Below are positions 9,052-17,413 of a stretch of 64,000 nt of DNA, piece after piece (the stretch's first letter is position 1; every line of letters starts with the position of its first letter). Origin of the DNA: CAVPCZ01 sp963779225 (GTDB lineage Bacteria > Bacteroidota > Ignavibacteria > UBA10030 > UBA6906). The stretch covers positions 930,001 through 994,000 of the forward strand of contig CAVZWW010000001.1 of the NCBI GenBank assembly GCA_963779225.1, written 5' to 3'. Both the position numbers and the translations under genes were made by a program. Below the pieces are notes generated by a model. It had not been told where the DNA came from, ran no database searches, and worked only from the letters and a program-made list of their open reading frames with translations.

Positions 9052-10953
9052 ATGAAACGCGACGAATTAAAGGGTCTACTTGAGAACATCCGCAGTGCCC
9101 GCATCGGGATCGTGGGTGATTTTTGTATGGATGCCTATGTGTTGCTCGAACCCGCCGCCTCCGAAGTCTCCATAGAAACCGGGCTTGCCACCCGTCCGGT
9201 CCGCTCCCAGCGGTATATGCTCGGGGGCGCGGGCAACGTTGCCAAGAATCTGAAGGCCATGGGAGTGGAACATGTGTCCGTGTTCGGTGTTGTCGGACGA
9301 GATCCCTTTGGCGAGGAGATGCGGGGTCTCTGTGTCTCTACCGGCATCAACGCGGACGGGCTGTTGATGCAGGGTGAACAGTGGGATACCCACGTCTACA
9401 TGAAACCCGTCGAGCACGAACACGAACAACACCGTATGGATTTCGGCAATTTCAACCAGCTGCACCCGCTGGTGAGCAGGGGCCTCATCGAAAAGCTCTC
9501 CGCGGATCTGACCCGTCTGGATATCGTCATCATCAATCAACAGATCGCGCGCGGCATCCATACGAAGGAATTCCGGGAAAGTCTCCGCGCACTCATCCTC
9601 CGGAACCCCGGCACGATGTTTATTTCCGATTCGCGCCACTACATCGACGAGTACACCGGGACGATGCGCAAGCTAAATCTCCGGGAGGGGACGCGGCTGT
9701 TCGAATCAGAGCGTACAGCACCCGATCTGATGGATTCGGGGGAAGTTGAGGGGATCTGCCGGAGTCTGTACCAGCGCTGGGGGAAAACCGTGTTCCTGAC
9801 GCGGGGTGAACGCGGCTGTGCCGTCTTTGATCAGGGAGGATTCCATGAGATTCCCGGCCTTCTGATTCTTGCCCCCGTGGACCCGGTGGGGGCGGGCGAC
9901 AGCATGCTGGCCGGTATTACGGCGGCTCTTGCCGCGGGAGCCGGGCCGCACACGGCAGCGGAATTGGGAAGTCTCGTTGCAGGCGTTACCGTGCAGAAGC
10001 TTATGCAGACCGGGACTGCATCACCGCAGGAAATACTGAACCTGGGTACGGATCCGGACTTCCGCTACCGGCCGGACCTCGCACGGCAATCGCACAAGGC
10101 GGTTTTCCATGCCGGTACGGATATTGAAATCGTGAGTGCCCTTCCGGGGCGCCGGGGTTTCACCCACGCGATCTTCGATCACGACGGGACCCTTTCCACC
10201 CTGAGGCAGGGATGGGAAGAAATCATGGAACCTATGATGATCAGGGCGATTCTGGGGACGACCGTCCCGGGGGCGGATGAAGCACTGTACGGCCACGTCA
10301 GGACGGCGGTGCGGGAGTACATTGACAACACCACAGGAATCCAGACCCTGGTCCAGATGAAAGGTCTCGTGAACCTGGTCCGTCAATTCCGCTCTGTTCC
10401 GGAAGAGGACATTCTTGACGAGTTTGGCTACAAGAAGATGTACAACGATCAACTCCTGGAAATGGTGAACGATCGTGTGACGAAGCTCGGGAAAGGCGAA
10501 CTCGACGTTATGGATTTTACGATCAAAGGGGCGGTGGACTTCCTGACCGCACTCCACCGGAAAGGAGTGCGGCTGTATCTGGCTAGCGGCACGGATCAGG
10601 AGGATGTCGAGCGGGAATGCGATATCCTCGGTTACCGGTCTCTGTTTGAAAACCGCATCTACGGGGCAGTCGGGGACGCCACGAAAGAAGCCAAGCGCAT
10701 GGTGCTTGAGAGAATTCTGGGGGACATCGGTGACCGGGGTCCGGGAGAGATTCTCACGATTGGAGACGGTCCGGTTGAAATCCGTGAAACACACAAGAGG
10801 GGCGGGTACACCATCGGTGTGGCCAGCAACGAGATTCGCCGGTATGGCATCGTTCTCTCCAAACGAAGAAGGCTCATCGAAGCGGGCGCTGATCTGATCA
10901 TCCCCGATTTCTGCCAGCGGGACCGTCTTCTGCCTCTTCTGTTCAACATCTGA
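9052..10953 (+). CDS. PfkB-family sugar kinase (RfaE/HldE kinase-like) fused to a HAD phosphatase
   Basis: 633 residues, two enzymes in one chain. Residues 1-345 are a PfkB/ribokinase fold most like the heptose-7-phosphate kinase half of RfaE/HldE: IGIVGDFCMDAY near 19, GGAGNVAKNL near 59, and the C-terminal DPVGAGDS motif with catalytic base D283. Residues 370-633 are a HAD hydrolase: DHDGT with nucleophile D376 and acid D378, a SGTD block (motif II) and a GDGPVEI block (motif III). In Hld-type pathways a kinase makes the 1,7-bisphosphate and a separate HAD (GmhB) removes one phosphate, so a kinase-phosphatase fusion for a phosphorylated sugar is a sensible inference. The usual HldE nucleotidyltransferase half is absent. 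Cytoplasmic; no signal peptide. Confidence 0.85.
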   Translation: MKRDELKGLLENIRSARIGIVGDFCMDAYVLLEPAASEVSIETGLATRPVRSQRYMLGGAGNVAKNLKAMGVEHVSVFGVVGRDPFGEEMRGLCVSTGINADGLLMQGEQWDTHVYMKPVEHEHEQHRMDFGNFNQLHPLVSRGLIEKLSADLTRLDIVIINQQIARGIHTKEFRESLRALILRNPGTMFISDSRHYIDEYTGTMRKLNLREGTRLFESERTAPDLMDSGEVEGICRSLYQRWGKTVFLTRGERGCAVFDQGGFHEIPGLLILAPVDPVGAGDSMLAGITAALAAGAGPHTAAELGSLVAGVTVQKLMQTGTASPQEILNLGTDPDFRYRPDLARQSHKAVFHAGTDIEIVSALPGRRGFTHAIFDHDGTLSTLRQGWEEIMEPMMIRAILGTTVPGADEALYGHVRTAVREYIDNTTGIQTLVQMKGLVNLVRQFRSVPEEDILDEFGYKKMYNDQLLEMVNDRVTKLGKGELDVMDFTIKGAVDFLTALHRKGVRLYLASGTDQEDVERECDILGYRSLFENRIYGAVGDATKEAKRMVLERILGDIGDRGPGEILTIGDGPVEIRETHKRGGYTIGVASNEIRRYGIVLSKRRRLIEAGADLIIPDFCQRDRLLPLLFNI

Positions 10954-11028
10954 TCGGCGAGAGCCTGACTGGCAAGTGCGCGCTGTTTGCTTTTTTCCTT
11001 TGCTCCAAATCCAAAAGTGGAGGGCACC

Positions 11029-12318
11029 ATGGAATGGCAATCTTCCCTTCTCCTCCGATGCGGGTCCTTCTTCCTCCTCCCTCTGTTGATAATTGCGTGT
11101 CAGCAGCAACCGCAACCGACGGATGCTGCCGTGCCCGAGGATCTGACTGTGCTCCTGCAAGACAAAGATCTTCAAAATCTTGGCCGGAAGATCTTTTTCG
11201 ACAATAATCTCTCCACTCCTCCCGGCCAGGCGTGTGCGGCCTGCCACAGTCCGGAAGTGGGCTGGACCGGGCCGGATGAGGAACTGAACAAGGGGGGATC
11301 CGTTTACAGAGGAGCGGTTCATACCCGGTTTGGGAACCGCAAGCCGAGTGCATCCGCCTATGCCACACTCGCACCGGCATTTCATGCAATGCGCAATGGG
11401 GAGGATGTCGTTTTTGTCGGGGGAGATTTCTGGGACGGCCGGGCAACAGGCTGGAAGCTTGGCAACCCCGCGGCAGATCAGGCTCAGGGACCTTTCCTCA
11501 ATCCGGTTGAGCAGAACAACACCGGCGCGAAAGCCGTGGTGGAAAAAATCTGCGCTTCAACGTACGGGGCGGAATTCAAACAGACCGCGAAAAGGATCTG
11601 GGATATCGATGACGTGTGCATGTCGGACGCGGAGTTCGCATTCGGCATCGTCGCGATCGCCATCGCAGCGTTTGAACACTCACCGGCGATGAACCAGTTT
11701 ACATCCAAATATGACCTGTACCTCAAAGGCAAGGCTGCGTTGACGGCAGAGGAGAAAAGAGGATTGGATCTCTTTGAAGGGAAAGCCAAGTGCAGCAACT
11801 GCCATCCGAACAGTCCCGGTCCAAACGGAGAACCACCGCTGTTTACAGATTTCACGTATGACAATCTGGGCTTTCCCAGGAACCCTGACAACCCATGGTA
11901 TACGATGCCCCCGGAACTGAACCCCGAAGGCAAGGAGTGGATCGATACGGGCCTGGGAGGGTTCTTGAAAGACCTCCCTCAGTACGCAATGTATGCAAAG
12001 GAAAACCTGGGGAAACATCGTGTGCCGACCCTGCGCAATGTCGATCTTCGGCCACATGCATCATTCGTGAAGGCATTCGGGCATAACGGGTACTTCAAGA
12101 GCCTTGAAGCGATTGTTCATTTCTACAACACGCGTGACGTCCTGCCCGCGGCCGACGCGGTGACCAATCCTGTGCCCGGTGTCAACTGCTGGCTGCCTGC
12201 CGAAGTCAGAGAAAACATGAACAAGGAAGAGCTTGGAGATCTCAAGCTGACGCCCGAAGAGGAGGCGGCAGTTGTTGCCTTCATGAAAACCCTGTCAGAT
12301 GGCTACAAGCCGAAGTAG
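11029..12318 (+). CDS. Di-heme cytochrome c peroxidase / MauG-family lipoprotein
   Basis: 429 residues from the ATG at 11029 (GGAGGG just upstream; an earlier in-frame start at 10987 would displace the leader). The N-terminus is a lipoprotein signal with lipobox LIIA-C24. Two c-type heme motifs are present, CAACH at 69-73 and CSNCH at 255-259, spaced as in bacterial di-heme cytochrome c peroxidases and MauG proteins. The segment FGNRKPSASAYATLAPAFH with FVGGDFWDGRA following the first heme, and KHRVPTLRNVDL later, are typical of the family. It reduces peroxide or oxidises a partner in the periplasm. It lies 75 nt after the PfkB-HAD gene and is closed by a hairpin terminator at 12374. Physiological partner unknown. 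Confidence 0.9.
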   Translation: MEWQSSLLLRCGSFFLLPLLIIACQQQPQPTDAAVPEDLTVLLQDKDLQNLGRKIFFDNNLSTPPGQACAACHSPEVGWTGPDEELNKGGSVYRGAVHTRFGNRKPSASAYATLAPAFHAMRNGEDVVFVGGDFWDGRATGWKLGNPAADQAQGPFLNPVEQNNTGAKAVVEKICASTYGAEFKQTAKRIWDIDDVCMSDAEFAFGIVAIAIAAFEHSPAMNQFTSKYDLYLKGKAALTAEEKRGLDLFEGKAKCSNCHPNSPGPNGEPPLFTDFTYDNLGFPRNPDNPWYTMPPELNPEGKEWIDTGLGGFLKDLPQYAMYAKENLGKHRVPTLRNVDLRPHASFVKAFGHNGYFKSLEAIVHFYNTRDVLPAADAVTNPVPGVNCWLPAEVRENMNKEELGDLKLTPEEEAAVVAFMKTLSDGYKPK

Positions 12319-12373
12319 TCCCTCGGCCGGTTTGAAGCTGCCTCCCAGAAGCTCGTTCTGCAGAATCACACGG

Positions 12374-12420
12374 GAAAGCCCCGATTCATGGCAGGGTCCA
12401 TGTTCCGGGGCTCTTCTTTC
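12374..12420 (+). terminator. Intrinsic terminator after the cytochrome c peroxidase gene
   Basis: AGCCCCG (12377) pairs with CGGGGCT (12406), with an inner CATGG/CCATG stem, followed by CTTCTTTC. Confidence 0.6.
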
Positions 12421-12509
12421 CGCCAAACCGCGTACCCGGGGAATGGTGAGAGAACACTGGTACGGAAGTTGCGCAATCTTTGGCATTGAGAACAATGCCA
12501 GAGGCGGCA

Positions 12510-14651
12510 ATGCTTCCCTCAAAGAAGCAGTTCGTCTGGATACTGTGTACGATCATGTTCCTGGCACCGACGGTATTGCTCCGTTCCGCGCCGATGGAGA
12601 ATGTTCCGGTAAGGGTCTTCCAACCCGACGGCGTGATCCTGGAGTGCTTTGCCAGTGGTGACGAGTACTACAATTGGCTGCATGATGGCGAAGGTTATAC
12701 AATTGTGCAAGATCCGTCATCAGGCTTCTACGTGTATGCCCTTCGAGCTAAGGGACAGCTTCTGCCTTCGGCTTTCGTGGCTGGACGAGCCAATCCGGCC
12801 GTATTGGGACTGGAAAAGGGGGTGGTGGATCCCCCAGAGGTGATACAGGGACTCAGGAACAGCCTTCTGGCCTCTACTCCGGGGCAGACGTCGCTCGCAC
12901 CGACTGCCGGGACGATCAATAATCTGGTGATTTTCATCAGATTTTTGGACGAAGCCGAATTCACAGACCAGACGGCTCAATATTCTGCGATGTTCAACAA
13001 CTCTGCACCGGGTGCAAACTCCCTGGTCAATTTCTACAAGGAAGCTTCCTACAATAAGTTGACCATCTCAACAACCCTGTATCCCCAGCCTCCCGGAAGT
13101 ACGGTCGTCTCGTTCCAGGATCTTCAGCCACGTGGCTACTACCAACCATACAGTGCCTCCACCAATCCGATCGGGTACAATGGGGGTGACAACGGAACGG
13201 AGCGGAGGGACCGGGAGCATCTCCTTCTCAAGGCCGCAGTGGAAAGCGTAGAGGGAGAAATTCCTCCGGGACTTCTGATTGACGGGGATGGTGACGGGCG
13301 GGTGGACAATGTCTGCTTCATCATCAGTGGCGGGACGACCGGATGGTCCTCGCTTCTCTGGCCGCACCAGTGGTCGTTGTATTCCCAGACCGTGACCATC
13401 AACGGGAAGAGGGTATGGGGTTACAATCTGCAGCTTCAAACAAGCCTCCTCCCGTCGAATGTCGGGGTTCTCGCCCATGAGATGGGCCATACGCTTGGGT
13501 ATCCGGATCTCTATCATTATGCCTCCAACGGTATCACCCCCGTCGGTTCGTGGGACGTCATGGCATCGAACAGCAACCCCCCCCAGCATATGAGTGCATA
13601 TTTGAAGTTCCGGTATACGAAGTGGATAAACACGATGCCCACGATTACTTCGCCCGGCAGATATACACTCCGTCCCTTGTCGTACCCTGTCGACAATTGC
13701 TACAAGATCCCATCCCCCTATTCAGCTACAGAATATTTCGTCGTTGAGTATCGAAAGAAGGCGACGTCGTTCGAGGGCAGGATTCCGGGAGAAGGACTTG
13801 TGGTGTACAGAGTGAACGGGGCAAGGAGCGGTTGCGGAAATGCCAATGGCCCTCCGGACGAGCTTTATGTGTATCGACCGGATGGCACACCGTCTGCCAA
13901 CGGTACGCTCAACAACGCGGCTTTCAGCCAGGAAACCGGACGCGACACAATCGATGACCGGACCAACCCCTGGAGTTCTCTCTCGAACGGCGCTCCGGGC
14001 GGACTGAATATTGTCGACATCGGTGCGCGGGGAGATACCATCGGGTTCACCCTGGCAGCCCCGCTCCCGGCGGTTGTTGACTCCCTGAGTGTGGCCCCTG
14101 CCTCAGGGGGAGGTGCGTCGATGTCCTGGAAAACTCTGGCCGAGTACCGCACTGTGTCGTTTGAAGTTGAACGTTCGAACTCGGATGTCGGCGGGTTTCA
14201 GACGGTTCCCGGGAGCGTCACGCCGGCAGGCGGCACAACATGTACGCCCCGTGTGTATTCCTTCATCGACCGTACAAATGCGGGGCAGAGGTTCTACCGG
14301 GTGAAGGGTATCGACTCTTCGGGGGCCATGTTCTTGAGCGAAACGACAACACTTGCCACACTTACGGAAGTGCGTGACGATGCGATGCCGGGATTCATGT
14401 TGAGCCAGAATTTTCCCAATCCCTTCAATCCGAGCACGACCATCACGTACGCCCTGCCGTATAAATCCGTTGTCGAGTTGAATGTTTACAACGCGCTCGG
14501 TCAGCAGGTCGACCTTCTTGCCCGTGGGGAACGGGAGGCCGGCTATCATGAGGTGCACTTCGACGGCGGCCGGCTTCCCTCGGGTGTGTATTTCTACCGG
14601 CTACAGGCGGGTTCTTTCGTCGAGACCCGCAGGTTGTTGCTCGTTCATTAG
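12510..14651 (+). CDS. Secreted M6-family (immune inhibitor A-like) metalloprotease, T9SS cargo
   Basis: 713 residues from the ATG at 12510 (GAGG about 7 nt upstream); in-frame starts at 12480/12495 are possible. Signal peptide residues 6-30, short propeptide, then an M6-type zinc protease domain with H323-E-M-G-H327-TLGYP-D333, the HExxHxxGxxD zincin motif, preceded by LIDGDGDGRVDNVCF, a putative calcium-binding Asp-rich loop. The C-terminal third carries a beta-sandwich and a T9SS sorting domain beginning MLSQNFPNPFNPS near 14397 and ending RRLLLVH. It probably degrades extracellular protein. A C8 tract lies in the coding sequence at 13577-13584. Terminated by the hairpin at 14702. Confidence 0.92.
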   Translation: MLPSKKQFVWILCTIMFLAPTVLLRSAPMENVPVRVFQPDGVILECFASGDEYYNWLHDGEGYTIVQDPSSGFYVYALRAKGQLLPSAFVAGRANPAVLGLEKGVVDPPEVIQGLRNSLLASTPGQTSLAPTAGTINNLVIFIRFLDEAEFTDQTAQYSAMFNNSAPGANSLVNFYKEASYNKLTISTTLYPQPPGSTVVSFQDLQPRGYYQPYSASTNPIGYNGGDNGTERRDREHLLLKAAVESVEGEIPPGLLIDGDGDGRVDNVCFIISGGTTGWSSLLWPHQWSLYSQTVTINGKRVWGYNLQLQTSLLPSNVGVLAHEMGHTLGYPDLYHYASNGITPVGSWDVMASNSNPPQHMSAYLKFRYTKWINTMPTITSPGRYTLRPLSYPVDNCYKIPSPYSATEYFVVEYRKKATSFEGRIPGEGLVVYRVNGARSGCGNANGPPDELYVYRPDGTPSANGTLNNAAFSQETGRDTIDDRTNPWSSLSNGAPGGLNIVDIGARGDTIGFTLAAPLPAVVDSLSVAPASGGGASMSWKTLAEYRTVSFEVERSNSDVGGFQTVPGSVTPAGGTTCTPRVYSFIDRTNAGQRFYRVKGIDSSGAMFLSETTTLATLTEVRDDAMPGFMLSQNFPNPFNPSTTITYALPYKSVVELNVYNALGQQVDLLARGEREAGYHEVHFDGGRLPSGVYFYRLQAGSFVETRRLLLVH

Positions 14652-14701
14652 CGCAGGGCATCGATGATGTAGCGGTCTCACATACGCGACAGGTTTGAGT
14701 A

Positions 14702-14744
14702 GGCCCGGCATCCGGTTCTGGAGGGTTGTCGGGCCAGTTCTTTT
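14702..14744 (+). terminator. Terminator after the M6 protease gene
   Basis: GGCCCGGCA (14702) pairs with TGTCGGGCC (14727-14735) allowing one G-T pair, followed by AGTTCTTTT. The rest of the roughly 305-nt gap holds the next promoter. Confidence 0.6.
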
Positions 14745-14832
14745 GGTGGGGTAGTGCAGCAACGCGAACCGGAGCGGCAGGAGGTGGCGGCACCCTGTTG
14801 CATCACCTGAGAAGCGAGTCTGACGCTGACAC

Positions 14833-14861
14833 TTGACAATAACAGGTGATTGCGGTATGGT
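14833..14861 (+). promoter_or_regulatory. Promoter for the T9SS esterase gene
   Basis: TTGACA, 17 nt, TATGGT: a near-consensus sigma70 promoter 95 nt before the chosen start. Confidence 0.6.
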
Positions 14862-14956
14862 ATTGGGGTGGCACCGATCTTGCTCATGCCCGGGAAACCG
14901 CACTTACGTTACCACACACCCGTCAACGTCCCGTCAGTATGAAGAAGGAACAGGTG

Positions 14957-17356
14957 ATGTGCATCCATTGTGTCCGCCGCTCACTCTTCCTTTTCTCTGT
15001 TCTTTTCTCGACCATGGTCTTTTCCCAGGAAAGCCGGATCGAACTCCACACACACACCAGTGTGATTCTGGGGGGCCCGCGATCGTTCAATATCTTCCTT
15101 CCCGAAGGTTACGACGGTGAAACCGCACGGTATCCAGCGGTGTATCTCTTCAGGGGACATGAGAACGAGTGGGCGGATCCGCGCGAGGATGACAGCCGCC
15201 GGGGGAATATTGAAACGGTGGTGGACACGCTTTACGCACATAAGCAGATCGGCAAGATGATATTGGTCATGCCCGGACTCGGAGCCCCTCCTGCGTCCCC
15301 GGAGTTCTCGTATGTTCTGGATGAACTCATTCCCTATGTTGATGCACACTTCAGGACGATTCCCGTACGCCAGCAGCGGGGCATGGACGGTTTTTCGTAT
15401 GGCGGCTACGATATGCTGGAGCTGCTCTGGCGGCGCCCGGGATCATTTTTCACTGCCGGGGCATATGACGGTTCATTCTGGGCGTTTGACCTGAACCTTC
15501 TAGCTACTGCACCGGAATCCTACTGGTCGGTCCTTCGCCCCATGAAATTCCTCTTGCAGACAGTAGGTTCGGGGGGCAATTCGACCAGCAATCAGCAGTT
15601 CCTCGGCATCCTGAATGCACACGGGATTCAAAACGGTTTTAACGAGCTCGCTCTCTCCTCCTCAGCGGTCCATAACTGGTACAACGCCGATATCCATATG
15701 AGCCAGTCTCTTCCCCTGCACTGGGCTCATTTCAAGAATGCCGCAACGAATGTTCCTCTCACGATTCACTCACCCCTCCCCGGATCGAGGGTGTCGGGAG
15801 CCGTCCCTGTGACCTGGTCATTCGGCGGCCGAAAGGACACGCTGACGACGCTCGTTGAAATCAGCGCCGATGGCGGGAACATGTGGCAGGAGATCTACAA
15901 CGCGCACACGCCTGACACGACCTTTCTCTGGAGTACCACGCTGACTCCCGATGGGGCCAGGTATCTGCTGCGGGTTCGCGCGGTTGCCGACACCCTCTAC
16001 GGATTCGCGCAGACCGGAGGACGGTTCTCCGTCGACAATCCGGAAAATGCATCTCCGGAAATCGAATTGTCTGCTCCCGTTGCAGGTGCTCAGTGGAGCG
16101 GGATTGAACAAATCCTCTGGTGGGCCGGAGACGCTGAAGGGGATTCGCTGTCAATTTCCCTGGAAACAAGCCCGGATGATGGCATGTCATGGAAGCCGGT
16201 GGGGAACCCGCCCAACACGGGAGAGTATTTCTGGCCAACAGATCTTTGCGCGAATTCTCAGCGGACCCTCCTTCGTATTCGATGCAGCGACGGGGCGGCC
16301 TCTTCGGAACTGATCTCCTCTCCTTTTTCCATCAGGAATCTGCGCCCGGTGCTTGTGGATACACTGGTCAGGCATGTTGCGGGGGGCTCTGACGGCAGGG
16401 TGAGTATCTCGGTGGCCAATCCGGCAAATGTCCGTGACCATCGATACCGGTTGACTTTCGTTGATTCGGTTCCCCCGGCCAAAACCTACTCGGTCCGTGA
16501 TCTTGATCTGGGACAGCTTGTTCTGGACCGGGTACCGGTGGGGCTCCCGGGGGAGGAAGGCCCGCTCTTTGACGGAGTGAGGATCGTTCTTCACGATATG
16601 AATCCACCGTCTGTTTCTCCGGACTCTTCGCGCTGGGTGAGCGGCTCGAGTACGCTGGTGCCGGAGGTTCTTCTTCCCACGCTGTCGGATGACGGGGTTC
16701 CAGTACAGGCGGTCCCATGGATTGCTGATTATGAATTGGAACTCTTCGACCATGTTGTGGATACTTCCCGCGCCCGCTATTTCTGGAATCCGACCCCTGT
16801 TCATTTCACCGTCTGGAACCGGACGGAAAGTCGCAGGGTGGATTTTCTCTTCAGCGATGGGGACAACAACCGGACGATCAGCAGGTTTGATGATCTGGTG
16901 ATTCTGGAAGACAGCGGGGGAACGACGGTGGCCACATGGGAGCTCTTCTTCCAGGGAACGGATTCGTCGCAGGACCCGATGCCGGGCGACCGGTTTCTGC
17001 TGAAGATTCTGAAGCCGTTCACCGCGGCGGATGTGTTTGAATTCCGGACCGATCCTCTGGCCGTGACCGGTATTGCTTCCGGCGGCACGCCTGTGGAATT
17101 CGCCCTCAGTCAGAACTATCCGAATCCCTTTAATCCCACTACAACGATCCGTTATAGCTTACCCGGGCGTGTACAGGTGACGCTGTCGGTGTATAACACC
17201 CTCGGGCAGCGAGTTGCACAGCTGATCAGCGGGGAACGTGCAGCGGGGACGCACGAAGTACAGTTCAACGCCTCCGGGCTTGCCAGCGGCGTGTATTTCT
17301 ACAGGATTCAGGCCGGAGCATTCGTCCAGACGCGTAAATTCCTCTTACTTCGATAG
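14957..17356 (+). CDS. Secreted alpha/beta-hydrolase (putative esterase, Fes/D-type) with Ig-like domains and T9SS tail
   Basis: 799 residues from the ATG at 14957, which has AGAAGG 8 nt upstream; an ATG at 14939 is an alternative and also gives a signal peptide. Signal sequence ends at VFSQ-E. Residues about 25-270 resemble PF00756-type esterases (enterochelin esterase, feruloyl esterase): the nucleophile elbow GFSYGG with S147, the preceding LDELIPYVDAHFR and a VIL-GGPRSFNIFLPEGY N-terminal strand. Two Ig-like modules follow (residues about 275-460), then a long beta-rich region and a sorting domain starting FALSQNYPNPFNPT near 17098, ending RKFLLLR. Substrate unknown; secreted carbohydrate-ester cleavage would suit the pectinase and SGNH genes downstream in the window, but that is inference. 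Confidence 0.85.
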   Translation: MCIHCVRRSLFLFSVLFSTMVFSQESRIELHTHTSVILGGPRSFNIFLPEGYDGETARYPAVYLFRGHENEWADPREDDSRRGNIETVVDTLYAHKQIGKMILVMPGLGAPPASPEFSYVLDELIPYVDAHFRTIPVRQQRGMDGFSYGGYDMLELLWRRPGSFFTAGAYDGSFWAFDLNLLATAPESYWSVLRPMKFLLQTVGSGGNSTSNQQFLGILNAHGIQNGFNELALSSSAVHNWYNADIHMSQSLPLHWAHFKNAATNVPLTIHSPLPGSRVSGAVPVTWSFGGRKDTLTTLVEISADGGNMWQEIYNAHTPDTTFLWSTTLTPDGARYLLRVRAVADTLYGFAQTGGRFSVDNPENASPEIELSAPVAGAQWSGIEQILWWAGDAEGDSLSISLETSPDDGMSWKPVGNPPNTGEYFWPTDLCANSQRTLLRIRCSDGAASSELISSPFSIRNLRPVLVDTLVRHVAGGSDGRVSISVANPANVRDHRYRLTFVDSVPPAKTYSVRDLDLGQLVLDRVPVGLPGEEGPLFDGVRIVLHDMNPPSVSPDSSRWVSGSSTLVPEVLLPTLSDDGVPVQAVPWIADYELELFDHVVDTSRARYFWNPTPVHFTVWNRTESRRVDFLFSDGDNNRTISRFDDLVILEDSGGTTVATWELFFQGTDSSQDPMPGDRFLLKILKPFTAADVFEFRTDPLAVTGIASGGTPVEFALSQNYPNPFNPTTTIRYSLPGRVQVTLSVYNTLGQRVAQLISGERAAGTHEVQFNASGLASGVYFYRIQAGAFVQTRKFLLLR

Positions 17357-17413
17357 CATCAAATGACCCCATGAGGGGTGGAGAAGGTGCTATTGGCGGG
17401 GCAACTTCCTTCC

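Noticed and set aside
10021..11385. Long minus-strand ORF of 454 codons opposite the PfkB-HAD and peroxidase genes
   Set aside because: It lies antisense to two genes with clear catalytic motifs and is His/Arg-rich without motifs of its own; a shadow of high-GC codon use.
17369..17388. Short ACCCC/GGGGT hairpin between the esterase and hybrid sensor stops as a bidirectional terminator
   Set aside because: Stem of only five pairs and no T-run on either strand.
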